Below, piece by piece: positions 8,765 through 17,372 of a stretch of DNA of 62,949 nucleotides (positions within the stretch are counted from its first letter, which is position 1; the number at the start of each line of letters is the position of its first letter). The stretch covers positions 1 through 62,949 of the forward strand of contig CAZBUK010000013.1 of assembly GCA_964495085.1 (NCBI GenBank). Reading direction: 5' to 3'. A program made the position numbers and the translations under genes. Below the pieces are notes generated by a model, which did no database searches, had not been told where the DNA came from, and worked only from the letters and a program-made list of their open reading frames with translations. This DNA comes from CAZBUK01 sp964495085. Its GTDB lineage: Bacteria > Bacteroidota > Ignavibacteria > T3Sed10-11.

Positions 8765-9130
8765 TTAATCGCCGTTCAATTTCTCCCGCTGCTTTATTGC
8801 AATACGATAGAAAATGATCAACGCTAATCCCGCTCCGAGGGAAATCATTGCCGGATAGGTGCTGTCATCCAATCCCCATTTAATCGTTGCCAGTTGGGCG
8901 AGGAAGAGACCTAAGCCGACAAAGATCAGCACGAGTCCCCATTTCAGCGAGCCGAACGGATTCGACCGTTTATGGGATGAATCATACAAATATTTCACAT
9001 CCTCCGTGACGATCCCCTTTTCGATCAATGCCAGGCGTTCGGTGTGCCTTGATTTGAGATGATAGTAAAGCGGTATCGTGATCGCCGCAAAAAGGCCGAG
9101 GGGGACGAGGAATGCCGCCATTTCCGCCAT
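8765..9130 (-). CDS. Small membrane protein, DUF6249-like
   Basis: 121 residues: a membrane segment at the N-terminus (FLVPLGLFAAITIPLYYHL), a short cytoplasmic stretch containing RLALIEKGIVTED, then two membrane segments (LKWGLVLIFVGLGLFLAQL and YPAMISLGAGLALIIFYRI). The pattern of one span, a RxALIEKG motif and two spans fits the DUF6249 group, whose function is unknown. It lies upstream of the unknown membrane protein and sigma/anti-sigma pair, all on the minus strand, with a gap of about 95 bp. Confidence 0.7.
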   Translation of the reverse strand: MAEMAAFLVPLGLFAAITIPLYYHLKSRHTERLALIEKGIVTEDVKYLYDSSHKRSNPFGSLKWGLVLIFVGLGLFLAQLATIKWGLDDSTYPAMISLGAGLALIIFYRIAIKQREKLNGD

Positions 9131-9214
9131 ATTCAGTTCTCCTGTAATGGTGTCCTAAAAGAATGGTTCTACCTATTAGACCAAACGGAGATCGGGAAGG
9201 TTACAGGCGAAAAA

Positions 9215-9970
9215 TTATTTTTTCCGGACGGGACCCAATGTACGGCTGTGACGGTCGAGTTCGTCGATGGGGTCAGCCGACTCGCTCAGAATCCAGAGCG
9301 GGTAAAGCCGGCTGAAATGCTCGATGATCGTTCCCAGGATTGCTTCCTTACTGCGAACAACCGAAGCGGCGGCGTAGTGGGTGTTTAGCAGGATATAATC
9401 GAGTCCTGCAAGGGTGTCGGTATGAAGCGACGGGTCGAACCTCTTATAGATTGTTTCCGGTTCCGAAGTGAATTTCTGGAGTTGGTACCTTCCGGCCAAT
9501 TCATATTCCCGCGTTACCGAGTCGAGTACTGCAGGATCTCTACGTAATATCCTTCGAAGCGAAGGGACGTCTTCCTGTTTCTTATTGTTGAGGAATATTC
9601 CTATTTCGAGGCCGGTACGATCGAAATAGAGACACAATTCCGAATCCCCCTTCCATCTCTTGAATCCGGCAAGCAGAAAATCACGGTACGGATTTCCTTT
9701 CGTAAAACGCATATCTTTCGATATCCGCATTATTGTTTTATTGAATTTCGGTTCGGTCATGAATCGGGGATTGAGCATTCTCGCAAACTCGCCGAGGGCG
9801 AAGATGCAGCTTTTTACGGGTAGAATCAACGATGTCTGGTACCTGTCGTAGTTCTTTCTGAACCAATCTCTATTATTATGGGCGGAGAGATCCTTTAAAA
9901 AAACAAAGAGATCGGAGGGAAAGCCGGAAAAGACCGGACCGGCTGGTGCGGAGAATGGTAACGCTTTCAT
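9215..9970 (-). CDS. DUF2461 family protein (TIGR02453)
   Basis: 251 residues, soluble. The N-terminal FLKDLSAHNNRDWFRKNYDRY and the following KFNKTIMRISKDMRFTKG ... YRDFLLAGFKRWKGD blocks are the conserved core of DUF2461, a family of about 220-250 residues with no established biochemical function. It begins 5 bp after the pcrA stop on the same strand, so it is probably translated from the helicase message. No signal peptide or membrane span is present. Confidence 0.85.
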   Translation of the reverse strand: MKALPFSAPAGPVFSGFPSDLFVFLKDLSAHNNRDWFRKNYDRYQTSLILPVKSCIFALGEFARMLNPRFMTEPKFNKTIMRISKDMRFTKGNPYRDFLLAGFKRWKGDSELCLYFDRTGLEIGIFLNNKKQEDVPSLRRILRRDPAVLDSVTREYELAGRYQLQKFTSEPETIYKRFDPSLHTDTLAGLDYILLNTHYAAASVVRSKEAILGTIIEHFSRLYPLWILSESADPIDELDRHSRTLGPVRKK

Positions 9971-9975
9971 TTCGA

Positions 9976-12189
9976 TCAGGAGAGCAGTTTCAGTCGGGCG
10001 AACTTAAGCATGAGACTCTTCTGCCCGACGGATCCAAACCGGACGACCGCTTTCATCATATCTCCCTTTCCGCTGACTGCAATGATTTTTCCTCTTCCGA
10101 AAGTTTCATGCTCGACTACGGAGCCGACACGGAGTTCAGGAGCGAGCTGCGATTCGTCCTCATATGCATAATGAGTTTTCCGATCGGATGTCTGAGAGCC
10201 GGATTTTCGTTGGGCACCTGCCGGAAAACCTGACGTATGAAGCCGATCCGGTCGGTGATGAAAACCGTTCTCGTGGAAACGCGTAAAACGGGGATCGATC
10301 TCGTCGATGAATCTCGATGGCATCGGATAGGAGCCTTCGCCGAATTTATGCCGGTATCGTGCATAGGTCAAAAACAGCCGGTCGCGGGCACGCGTCATTC
10401 CGACATAACAGAGGCGTCTCTCCTCTTCTACGTTCCCGTCTGCATGCGAGCCGTTGAGCATGGGGAACAATCCATCTTCCATCCCTGCGATAAAGACTAC
10501 CGGAAATTCCAGTCCCTTCGCGCTGTGCAACGTCATCAGGGTTACGAGGTTACGTTCATCGTTCCATTTGTCGACATCGGATATGAGCGAAACGCTTTCG
10601 AGGTACTCGGCGAGACCGGCTCCCGGATGATCTTCACAGTATTCCGTAACCGCCGATAATAATTCCTGAACGTTTTCCCATCTCGCAAGCGCTTCGGGGG
10701 TTCCCTCTTCTTTATAGAGTTTCAGGATGCCGATTTCCTCGATGAACGATCTGCTCAGTTCGCCTGCCGACATTTCCGCTAGAAGCCCCCTGTATTTACG
10801 GATCGTTCCGGTAAACAAGAGCACGTTTCTGCGTGCCTGAGCCGAGACGCGTGGAAGGCTGTCGATAGCGGCGAACGTGTCGAACAATGTTATCCGTTGC
10901 TCCCGGGCGATATCGCGGAGCCGGTGGAGCGTTGTATCCCCGATCCCCCTCGGTGGAAACGAAAGAGAGCGTACAAGACTTTCGGAATCGGCGGGATTAA
11001 CGACGGTCCGAAGGTAGGCGATCGCGTCCTTAATTTCTTTCCGTTTATAAAATTCGACCCCTCCGACAATTGCATACGGCAATCCTGCCCTGCGGAGTCC
11101 ATCTTCGATAGACCGGGACTGTGCATTCGTCCTGTAGAGGACGGCAAACTGATTGAAATCCCTCTTATCCTTGTGCGCCTCCTCGACGATCGTTTTTGCA
11201 ATCCGGTATCCCTCTTCCCGCTCGTCTGCACAGGGTATGACCCGGACGGGTTCTCCCGACGGATTTTCGGTCCATAGGGTCTTCGGTATCCGCTGTACAT
11301 TGTTTCTGATAACGCTGTCTGCAGCGCTGAGAATAGATTTTGTAGACCGGTAATTCTGCTCGAGCCGGAATACCCTGCATTCAGGATAGTCCGTCTCGAA
11401 ATCAAGGATATTTCTTATATCCGCTCCTCTGAAAGCATATATACTCTGCGCATCGTCTCCGACCACGCAAATATTCCGGTTCTTGTGCGAGAACAACTTG
11501 AGCAGGCGGTACTGGGCATGGTTCGTATCCTGATACTCGTCAACCAGAATATGAGAGAAACGGCTCTGCCATCTTGCCAGAGCATCTGCATACGACTCGA
11601 AGAGCGTAATGGGTAAAGTAATCAGGTCGTCGAAATCCATTGCATTGTTTTCTTTCAGAAGACGGTTATAATTTTCGTATACAAGAAATGTCTTCTCATC
11701 GTAGGGAGATCGCGACTGAGTGCGGATTATTTCGGGCGTCATAAGGCGGTTTTTTGCGCTGCTGATGGCGCTCCGGATCGCTTTCGGATTGAATTGTTGC
11801 TGGGAGATGTTCAATTCACTCATCACCCTGCGGACGAGCGCAAGCGAATCATCGCTGTCGTAGATCGAGTAGGAACGCTCGAAACCGAGATGGACGGCTT
11901 CGAACCGGAGGATACGCGCGAAAACCGAATGAAAGGTTCCCATCCATGGAACCGGACGATCGCTCTTTAGCAGCTTCACGATCCGCTCCTTCATCTCATC
12001 CGCCGCTTTATTCGTAAAGGTTAGAGCAAGAATGGACGCGGGCGGAACTCCTTTTGCGATTAGGTGTGCTATCCGGTAGGTAAGAACACGCGTCTTTCCG
12101 CTTCCCGCACCTGCGACGACCATGACGGGGCCGACGATCGCCTCGACTGCTTCCCGCTGTGATGTATTTAGATCCTGAAGAAAATCCAT
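9976..12189 (-). CDS. pcrA: UvrD/PcrA-type ATP-dependent 3'-5' DNA helicase
   Basis: 737 residues, typical for PcrA. Superfamily 1 motifs are in order: Q-motif LNTSQREAV, Walker A GAGSGKT at 27-33 (motif I), ALTFTNKAADEMKER (Ia), HILVDEYQDTN (II), VVGDDAQSIYAFRGADI (III), FRLEQNYRSTKSI (IV), VTLMTLHSAKGLEFPVVFIAGMEDGLFP (V) and EEERRLCYVGMTRARDRLFL (VI). The C-terminal tail ends in a small domain like the PcrA/UvrD Tudor-like RNA-polymerase-binding domain (ELRVGSVVEHETFGRGKII). The enzyme unwinds DNA in excision and mismatch repair and removes RecA or stalled polymerase. It is followed by the DUF2461 gene. Confidence 0.95.
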   Translation of the reverse strand: MDFLQDLNTSQREAVEAIVGPVMVVAGAGSGKTRVLTYRIAHLIAKGVPPASILALTFTNKAADEMKERIVKLLKSDRPVPWMGTFHSVFARILRFEAVHLGFERSYSIYDSDDSLALVRRVMSELNISQQQFNPKAIRSAISSAKNRLMTPEIIRTQSRSPYDEKTFLVYENYNRLLKENNAMDFDDLITLPITLFESYADALARWQSRFSHILVDEYQDTNHAQYRLLKLFSHKNRNICVVGDDAQSIYAFRGADIRNILDFETDYPECRVFRLEQNYRSTKSILSAADSVIRNNVQRIPKTLWTENPSGEPVRVIPCADEREEGYRIAKTIVEEAHKDKRDFNQFAVLYRTNAQSRSIEDGLRRAGLPYAIVGGVEFYKRKEIKDAIAYLRTVVNPADSESLVRSLSFPPRGIGDTTLHRLRDIAREQRITLFDTFAAIDSLPRVSAQARRNVLLFTGTIRKYRGLLAEMSAGELSRSFIEEIGILKLYKEEGTPEALARWENVQELLSAVTEYCEDHPGAGLAEYLESVSLISDVDKWNDERNLVTLMTLHSAKGLEFPVVFIAGMEDGLFPMLNGSHADGNVEEERRLCYVGMTRARDRLFLTYARYRHKFGEGSYPMPSRFIDEIDPRFTRFHENGFHHRPDRLHTSGFPAGAQRKSGSQTSDRKTHYAYEDESQLAPELRVGSVVEHETFGRGKIIAVSGKGDMMKAVVRFGSVGQKSLMLKFARLKLLS

Positions 12190-12268
12190 TCGCGCCGGAG
12201 GTGTGAAGAAAATGTTTCACTGATTCAAGGGGTTATTAAGGTATGGAAATTCAATGATGAATGCAATA

Positions 12269-13228
12269 TTAAAAATCGTAGTCGAGTTTCGTACCGTCGT
12301 TGTCGTACTTGAGCCTGAGGACAAACGGCGGTTCGCCACGAATCCCGAAGCGTTCCGCAAGTTTCGGATTGAGATCGAATTGAAGATCGTAATATTCGAC
12401 GTAGTGCACCGAGCCGTCGTCGTAATAGTCGTATACCGGCATGCGGGAGAACCATCTGAAGAACTCTACTTCAGGGGTTGTTTCGGCATGAATAATGAAC
12501 TCGTTCGGTTCAAGATACGGATAATCGTAGACCGTATAGTCCGCCGGTTTTTCGAAGACGTTCGTAAATATCTGATAGACGGATTCATCGGTCCGGATGA
12601 GTACGGCCCAATTCGTGAACGCAAACGGCTGCGGGATTACCACTATCTCCCGGTATTCGATCCCCTGTATGATGAAATAATCTTCGGCATTCGAGCGGAC
12701 CGCTTCTCTGCTCAGGAAAGCGGCTGAAAAATAAAGGAGAACGAATGCGATCGATGATCGGATGACGGTCTTACGGTAATTCTTAAATTTCCTCGCGAGC
12801 ACCGCAGCCGCAAGGAGGGGGACTGTGATCCATGGATCGATGATAAATATAAGATCGAGCGAAAACCGGCGGTTCGTGAGGGGGTAAAATAACATGGTTC
12901 CGAAAGACGTGATCAGATCGAAGAGAATGTGGATCAGGATCCCCACGAAGATATAGGGATATATGTTCCTGAACCGGATCCCGCGCACAGATACCGAGAG
13001 AATTCCCGCAACGATGCCGGCGAAAAACGGAGCAAATAAAACAGAATGGCTCAGACCGCGATGATGCTCCATATAAAACATCCGATCGCCGAAAAACTGC
13101 AACAAAAAATCGACATCCGGAATATTTACTGCAAGGAGCGTCGACCAGAATATCAATCGTGTGTGATGACGGACTGGTCCCGATTTGGAGATGATCGCTC
13201 CGGTGAGTGTATGAGTTATATTATCCAT
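12269..13228 (-). CDS. Membrane-bound YdjM-like metal-dependent hydrolase
   Basis: 319 residues. The N-terminus MDNITHTLTGAI, then NIPDVDFLLQFFG and HHRGLSHSVLFAPF, with conserved His and Asp residues, is the signature of the YdjM family (PF04307, annotated as LexA-regulated inner-membrane or metal-dependent hydrolases). Four or five membrane segments fill the first 190 residues. The remaining 130 residues form a soluble domain of unrecognised type, rich in aromatic and acidic residues. The start overlaps the stop of the upstream MFS gene by 8 bp, so the two are translationally coupled. Confidence 0.82.
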   Translation of the reverse strand: MDNITHTLTGAIISKSGPVRHHTRLIFWSTLLAVNIPDVDFLLQFFGDRMFYMEHHRGLSHSVLFAPFFAGIVAGILSVSVRGIRFRNIYPYIFVGILIHILFDLITSFGTMLFYPLTNRRFSLDLIFIIDPWITVPLLAAAVLARKFKNYRKTVIRSSIAFVLLYFSAAFLSREAVRSNAEDYFIIQGIEYREIVVIPQPFAFTNWAVLIRTDESVYQIFTNVFEKPADYTVYDYPYLEPNEFIIHAETTPEVEFFRWFSRMPVYDYYDDGSVHYVEYYDLQFDLNPKLAERFGIRGEPPFVLRLKYDNDGTKLDYDF

Positions 13229-14411
13229 CTTGCACGGTTGAAGGCATAGGATTCTTCATTGGGAACGAAACGATCAGGCCGATGCACGCGAGCACGCCGA
13301 GCGCCGACAGTCCGGCGGTGAATCCATACGGGAGCAGCAGGCCGATCAAGAGCGCGCCGACAAACGACCCGGAGAACTGGATCGTACTGTATATGCCCAT
13401 AGCCGAACCGACAGAGGATTGATTTGCCACCTTCCCTACGAATATAGGAAGAATGGGTTCCATGGAATTAACACCTGCAAATGCAACCGTCGCTGCCGCC
13501 GCGAAAAAATACAGTCCCGTACCGTAGATCATGCCGATAGATCCGAGGAGCAGCAGTCCGAAACCCACGATGATCGCTGTTCGTGTATATCCCCAGTCCG
13601 CGAATCTGGAAAAAAGTATCATTACCGCAATCGTTATACCGATCATAGGAATGTAGACATATGATAATTCCCGCATTTCTAATCCGAACAAAGCGCCCAG
13701 AATGAGCGGCATCAGGAAAAAAATGGAGGTTACGGAGGCGGACATCAGAAATCCGGCGATGTATATCCTCAAGAGCCGTACATCGAAAACCAATTCCCGA
13801 AAAGCTACGAGCTCTCCGCTTACAGGTTTTCGATCGGGGGGTATGTCCTCCCTGACTGCGAATATCAGATATACGGTTATCAGAAAGCCGAGAATACCGC
13901 TGAAGAAAAAAAGTTTCGGTACACCGTACGCTTCCGCGGCGAGCGGACCCACCGCGACACCAAGACCGAAAAATACTCCGATCGGCGCACCGATAAGAGC
14001 GGTTATCAAATTGCGGCGATTCGGATCGACGACATCATGAATAAAAGCAAATACCGTTGCGGTTACAGCTCCCCCACCCTGAAGAATCCGGGCCGCGATC
14101 AGGAGTGTTATATTGTCGGCAAATCCTCCAAGAATTGAGCCGGCGCTGAAAATCAGCATGCCGAGAATAATCAGCCGCTTCCTTCCCCAGCGATCCGATG
14201 CTCTTCCATATGGTATCTGGAATATCGCCTGCGTGACGCCGTACCCGCCGACGGCGAGACCGATCAGCAGCGATGAATCGGTGAGCGTGAACCCGTAGGC
14301 GGAGATGATGGGTATTATCATGGATAATCCCAGAATCCGGACGGATACGACAAGCGCCATACCGGCGATAAAACGATATTCTTGAGCGGAAAAATGAGGG
14401 ATGGAATTCAC
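13221..14411 (-). CDS. Major facilitator superfamily efflux-type transporter
   Basis: 396 residues with about 12 membrane segments, the size of DHA1-type drug or metabolite antiporters. Motif A, GRASDRWGRKRLIILG, lies between TM2 and TM3. The TM4/TM5 region GGGAVTATVFAFIHDVVDPNRRN resembles the ARILQGGGAV...R motifs of that group. The substrate is unknown. It overlaps the YdjM-like gene and may share a transcript with it. Confidence 0.85.
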   Translation of the reverse strand: MNSIPHFSAQEYRFIAGMALVVSVRILGLSMIIPIISAYGFTLTDSSLLIGLAVGGYGVTQAIFQIPYGRASDRWGRKRLIILGMLIFSAGSILGGFADNITLLIAARILQGGGAVTATVFAFIHDVVDPNRRNLITALIGAPIGVFFGLGVAVGPLAAEAYGVPKLFFFSGILGFLITVYLIFAVREDIPPDRKPVSGELVAFRELVFDVRLLRIYIAGFLMSASVTSIFFLMPLILGALFGLEMRELSYVYIPMIGITIAVMILFSRFADWGYTRTAIIVGFGLLLLGSIGMIYGTGLYFFAAAATVAFAGVNSMEPILPIFVGKVANQSSVGSAMGIYSTIQFSGSFVGALLIGLLLPYGFTAGLSALGVLACIGLIVSFPMKNPMPSTVQDG

Positions 14412-14454
14412 TCGGAAGATTAGCTTCGATTAATATACCGGGTGTCCCGGAGTC

Positions 14455-14964
14455 TTAAACGATAATGGCTCCCTCGAGCGCGAGGAGAAATTCTTTCGTT
14501 TTAACGCCCGCGCTGTACCCGACCAACGATCCGTTCGCACCCACGACGCGATGGCAGGGAACGACGATGGGTATAGGATTTGAAGCGTTCGCCCGTGCGA
14601 CCGCCTGGTAGGCTTTGGGATGTCCGATTTTCGCTGCAATCTCTTTATAGGTCAATGTAGATCCGTACGAGATTCTTCGAATCGAACGCCATACCGATTT
14701 TTGAAATGGTGTACCGATCTGATGCAACGGACAGCTGAACCTGCTGAGTTTCCGGTTAAAGTATCGCGTTAACTCATCTATAACAAGTTTATTCCTCGAA
14801 CGATTCTCTTCCACTTCCTCTTCATCAAAGTGTTTATGGAGCCAGAGGAAGAAGTCCTTCTTGGTCTCTTTCGGAATGCTGACCTTACAAACCCCTCGTT
14901 CCGTCGACGCTACATAAATGATCCCGATCTTTGATTCAAACGACGTGCAATAAACTTTTGCCAT
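14455..14964 (-). CDS. ogt: Methylated-DNA--protein-cysteine S-methyltransferase
   Basis: 169 residues, the usual length of Ogt-type proteins. The active-site motif PCHRVVGANG carries the acceptor cysteine. The helix-turn-helix and arginine-finger region (YGSTLTYKEIAAKIGHPKAYQAVARANASNPIP) precedes it. The protein removes O6-methyl or larger alkyl groups from guanine in a suicide reaction. No AdaA-like regulatory domain is attached. It is the most upstream gene of a minus-strand run that continues into the MFS gene after a 43-bp gap. Confidence 0.93.
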   Translation of the reverse strand: MAKVYCTSFESKIGIIYVASTERGVCKVSIPKETKKDFFLWLHKHFDEEEVEENRSRNKLVIDELTRYFNRKLSRFSCPLHQIGTPFQKSVWRSIRRISYGSTLTYKEIAAKIGHPKAYQAVARANASNPIPIVVPCHRVVGANGSLVGYSAGVKTKEFLLALEGAIIV

Positions 14965-15349
14965 AGGTACTTTGGTCGAGGCTTACCGCGGGTGAAAAAA
15001 TCAGAGTCAAAGGGTGGATAATATACGAAAGATCGATGAGTACTGCAAGCAATCCGATGTCACATTAACGAATTCTGTGAACATTAATAGAAACCGTTAT
15101 TGTAGAATTCTCCGACCACAATCCGCAAGCGGTTTCGAGGGATTCGCACAAGCATCTATGCAAACAGACACATCTCAATGAAACATTCATGCAATGAGGA
15201 TCGTTACATGGTGCATACGTGAGTGCGGGTTGCGCTCCTGAAAACTCTCCGCCCGCAGAGATCAGATTTTTGAATATCGAAAGAAATGTGTAAGTTATGG
15301 CTGATTTTAATTCTCCCCGGTAAAGATATATCAGAGAAAGGATCCATCT
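14965..15349. other. 385-bp intergenic region between divergent ogt and a lipoprotein gene
   Basis: No credible ORF or known RNA. A GAATTCT/AGAATTC inverted repeat occurs at about 15070-15109, and a GCGGG/CCCGC inverted repeat at about 15226-15257. A weak TTGAAT (15270-15275) with a poor -10 (AGTTAT, 15293-15298) could drive the lipoprotein gene, whose AAAGGA Shine-Dalgarno lies 8 bp before its ATG. The region must hold both divergent promoters, but I cannot fix them. Confidence 0.4.
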
Positions 15350-15955
15350 ATGAGAAGTACAGGCACTATAATCGCCGGATTGGTCGTATCGCTTCTTGTT
15401 CTGTCAGGTTGTTCCCGCAAAGAGGAGCAGACGCAATTACCGGCCGCAGAGCGTACACCGAGTATAGGTACGGCTGCTGTAAGTTCCGCAGCCGGTCTGC
15501 GATGGACTATTCCTGCCGAATGGCGGGCGGATGCAGAACGGCCGATGCGCGTTGCCACATACACAACTCCGGCGGCGGAAGGTGATCCGGAAGAGGGCGA
15601 GGTAGCACTATTCTACTTCGGACCCGGTGAAGGCGGAAGCATCGAAGCGAATGTACAGCGATGGTTCAGCCAATTCGACCAACCGGACGGGAGAGCTACT
15701 GCAGAGGCCGCAACCAGCGAATCCATGGTCGTCAATGGAATTCGCATCACCATTGTACGAACAAGCGGAACCTACAATGCGGCCGCGGGTCCGATGGCCC
15801 CCCGGAGAGAATTAAAACCGAATTTTCAGCTCATCGGCGCGATTGCGGAGGGACCGCAGGGAGCAGTATTCTTTAAATTTACCGGCCCATCCGCCACGGT
15901 TCAGAACCAGGAGAATCATTTCCTCACACTCGTGAGATCCATCGAGCGGAGTTGA
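15350..15955 (+). CDS. Hypothetical lipoprotein
   Basis: 201 residues. A signal peptide ends in the lipobox LSGC (Cys at about residue 21), so it is a predicted lipoprotein. The mature part begins with a charged stretch and an Ala-rich region, then a compact domain starting LRWTIPAEWRADAERPMRVATYTTP and ending FKFTGPSATVQNQENHFLTLVRSIE. The W..P..W and final FxxLVxSI pattern is seen in many small secreted proteins of planctomycete- or FCB-type bacteria, but I cannot assign a named family. It converges on the next lipoprotein gene. Confidence 0.7.
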   Translation: MRSTGTIIAGLVVSLLVLSGCSRKEEQTQLPAAERTPSIGTAAVSSAAGLRWTIPAEWRADAERPMRVATYTTPAAEGDPEEGEVALFYFGPGEGGSIEANVQRWFSQFDQPDGRATAEAATSESMVVNGIRITIVRTSGTYNAAAGPMAPRRELKPNFQLIGAIAEGPQGAVFFKFTGPSATVQNQENHFLTLVRSIERS

Positions 15956-15974
15956 GTGGAAGCATATTGCTGAT

Positions 15975-16424
15975 TTATTTCTTCACGACCGATAATCTTG
16001 CAACATAATGCTGTTTCGGTTCGGCCGTATCTATCTGCGGATAGGGGTCAAGCTGGAGGAGCACCACTCGATAGGGTCCTATATCGGTCGTGTCGTGGCC
16101 GGTCGAGCTGACCGAGGTAATATATCCTCCGATTCTCACGACGGATGACTCGGCCGGGTGCGAGTCCGACCCGATCGTCACAAGGATTTTAGCTTCGCCC
16201 GGCCACGTACACAATGCCCCATCCGGACATCTCGATTCTCCGATCAGATCGGAGAATTCAGCACGGCTTCCGTCTTCGAGAATCTCAGACAAACCAAAAT
16301 TAAGGGCGAAAGAGTGCCCGAAGGAAGGCAATCGATCCTCCCCGCTCTGGAACATGCAGCCGATGAAGATACCCGGAACGGCGATACATATCAGGACGAG
16401 TACGAATGGCGGCGATAAACGCAT
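15975..16424 (-). CDS. Hypothetical lipoprotein with DSRCP-type core
   Basis: 149 residues. The N-terminal hydrophobic stretch ends in IFIGC, a plausible lipobox with Cys at residue 23. The mature domain contains GESRCPDGALCTWPGEAKI, which matches a common small-lipoprotein motif (xSRCPxxxxCxWxG) whose two cysteines probably form a disulfide. The function of that group is unknown. It ends 20 bp from the convergent lipoprotein gene and lies 3 bp downstream of the STAS gene on the same strand. Confidence 0.65.
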   Translation of the reverse strand: MRLSPPFVLVLICIAVPGIFIGCMFQSGEDRLPSFGHSFALNFGLSEILEDGSRAEFSDLIGESRCPDGALCTWPGEAKILVTIGSDSHPAESSVVRIGGYITSVSSTGHDTTDIGPYRVVLLQLDPYPQIDTAEPKQHYVARLSVVKK

Positions 16425-16427
16425 AGT

Positions 16428-16766
16428 CTACTGAAGCGCAGTGATAGCCGCTTCAAGATTATCGTAATGCTTGAATACTTTTATGATCTGGGTAATCATA
16501 AAGAGACTCTCTACTTTCTTTTTCACGTTGATGATTACCATATTTCCGTCGTGGTGTTTAACCGAAGTAAAGGCGGCAATGAGAGCGCCCAAACCGAGAC
16601 TGTTCATCCATTTAACTCCACCCATATCAAGAATAAATTTCTTGATCCCTTTATCGAGCATCGTCTTGACTTTATCCCGAAATTCGACGGTATCCGGTTC
16701 TCCCATCATATCGCCTTTGAGGGACAGAATTACGATATCTCCTCTAAGCTCATCATGGATTCGCAT
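16428..16766 (-). CDS. STAS-domain anti-sigma-factor antagonist-like protein
   Basis: 112 residues, a single STAS domain of the SpoIIAA/RsbV type. The phosphorylation-site region reads VKWMNSLGLGALIAAF, with Ser in the usual position, after the FILDMGGV strand. Such proteins are controlled by a serine kinase/phosphatase pair and release a partner switch; no kinase or phosphatase gene is next to it. It has a strong GAGGAGGG Shine-Dalgarno (complement of about 16776-16783), and a perfect 15-bp palindrome lies about 40 bp before its start. Confidence 0.88.
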   Translation of the reverse strand: MRIHDELRGDIVILSLKGDMMGEPDTVEFRDKVKTMLDKGIKKFILDMGGVKWMNSLGLGALIAAFTSVKHHDGNMVIINVKKKVESLFMITQIIKVFKHYDNLEAAITALQ

Positions 16767-16804
16767 TAAAAAACCCTCCTCATTGAGTATTCAATTTATC
16801 TGCA

Positions 16805-16819
16805 TATTGACGGTCAATA
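16805..16819. promoter_or_regulatory. Palindrome upstream of the STAS gene, candidate operator
   Basis: Two 7-bp arms, TATTGAC and GTCAATA, are exact inverted repeats around a single central base. It sits about 39-53 bp upstream of the STAS start codon, where a promoter would be. Binding protein unknown. Confidence 0.4.
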
Positions 16820-17043
16820 AAAGAAAATAATACGGTTTTTTTCGCTGACGAGCAAATTACCCTTCATTGATTTTCAGGGTATTTATTTATAACTTTCAAC
16901 AAGTATGTTACTGGAAGAAACTCATCCGCCGCAAAAGATTCGATCGTATATCCGCGTCAGACAATGGCAGCGGTTGTTTGTCCGGCAAGCAAAAATTCTA
17001 ACTCAAGCAGATCATCGGAGGTATAAATCAAACTTTACGCTAC

Positions 17044-17129
17044 GGAAAGGTGCAGGAGTGGTTGAACTGGCACGCCTGGAGAGCGTGTGTACCTTATAGG
17101 TACCGTGGGTTCGAATCCCACCCTTTCCG
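17044..17129 (+). tRNA. tRNA-Ser (anticodon GGA)
   Basis: The acceptor stem GGAAAGG pairs with CCTTTCC (17122-17128). The anticodon stem CACGC/GCGTG encloses the loop CTGGAGA, anticodon GGA. A long variable arm (GTACC/GGTAC) marks a class II tRNA, and the T arm is GTGGG-TTCGAAT-CCCAC. The discriminator base is G, as expected for tRNA-Ser. CCA is not encoded. A TATAAA at about 17022 may be its -10 element. Confidence 0.95.
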
Positions 17130-17135
17130 CCCTGA

Positions 17136-17151
17136 GCGGGACGTATCCCGC
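17136..17151 (+). repeat. Stem-loop just after tRNA-Ser
   Basis: A perfect 6-bp stem GCGGGA/TCCCGC with a CGTA loop begins 7 bp after the tRNA. It may be a processing or termination signal, but there is no T-run after it. Confidence 0.4.
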
Positions 17152-17372
17152 AGATAGGCTTTGACCTCACGACTCAATTCCTATATTCACCGTTCCCGCA
17201 TGAACAGAATCTACTCCGGATCAGGTATCCGGGCCGGACGAACCGGATGCAACAATGCGGGATGCCGGATCGTCGGCTGCATACCGGTATAACGTTGTAT
17301 TCCCACAGGACCGTTTATTGAAAAAGTCAGGCAGCGGTTGAACCGAAGGTCAACATCTTAATCAGCACTACT

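Noticed and set aside
17130..17372. Possible SRP (4.5S) or other small RNA after tRNA-Ser
   Set aside because: The conserved GGAAGGAAGCAGC-type SRP core is absent on both strands; only a small hairpin is seen.
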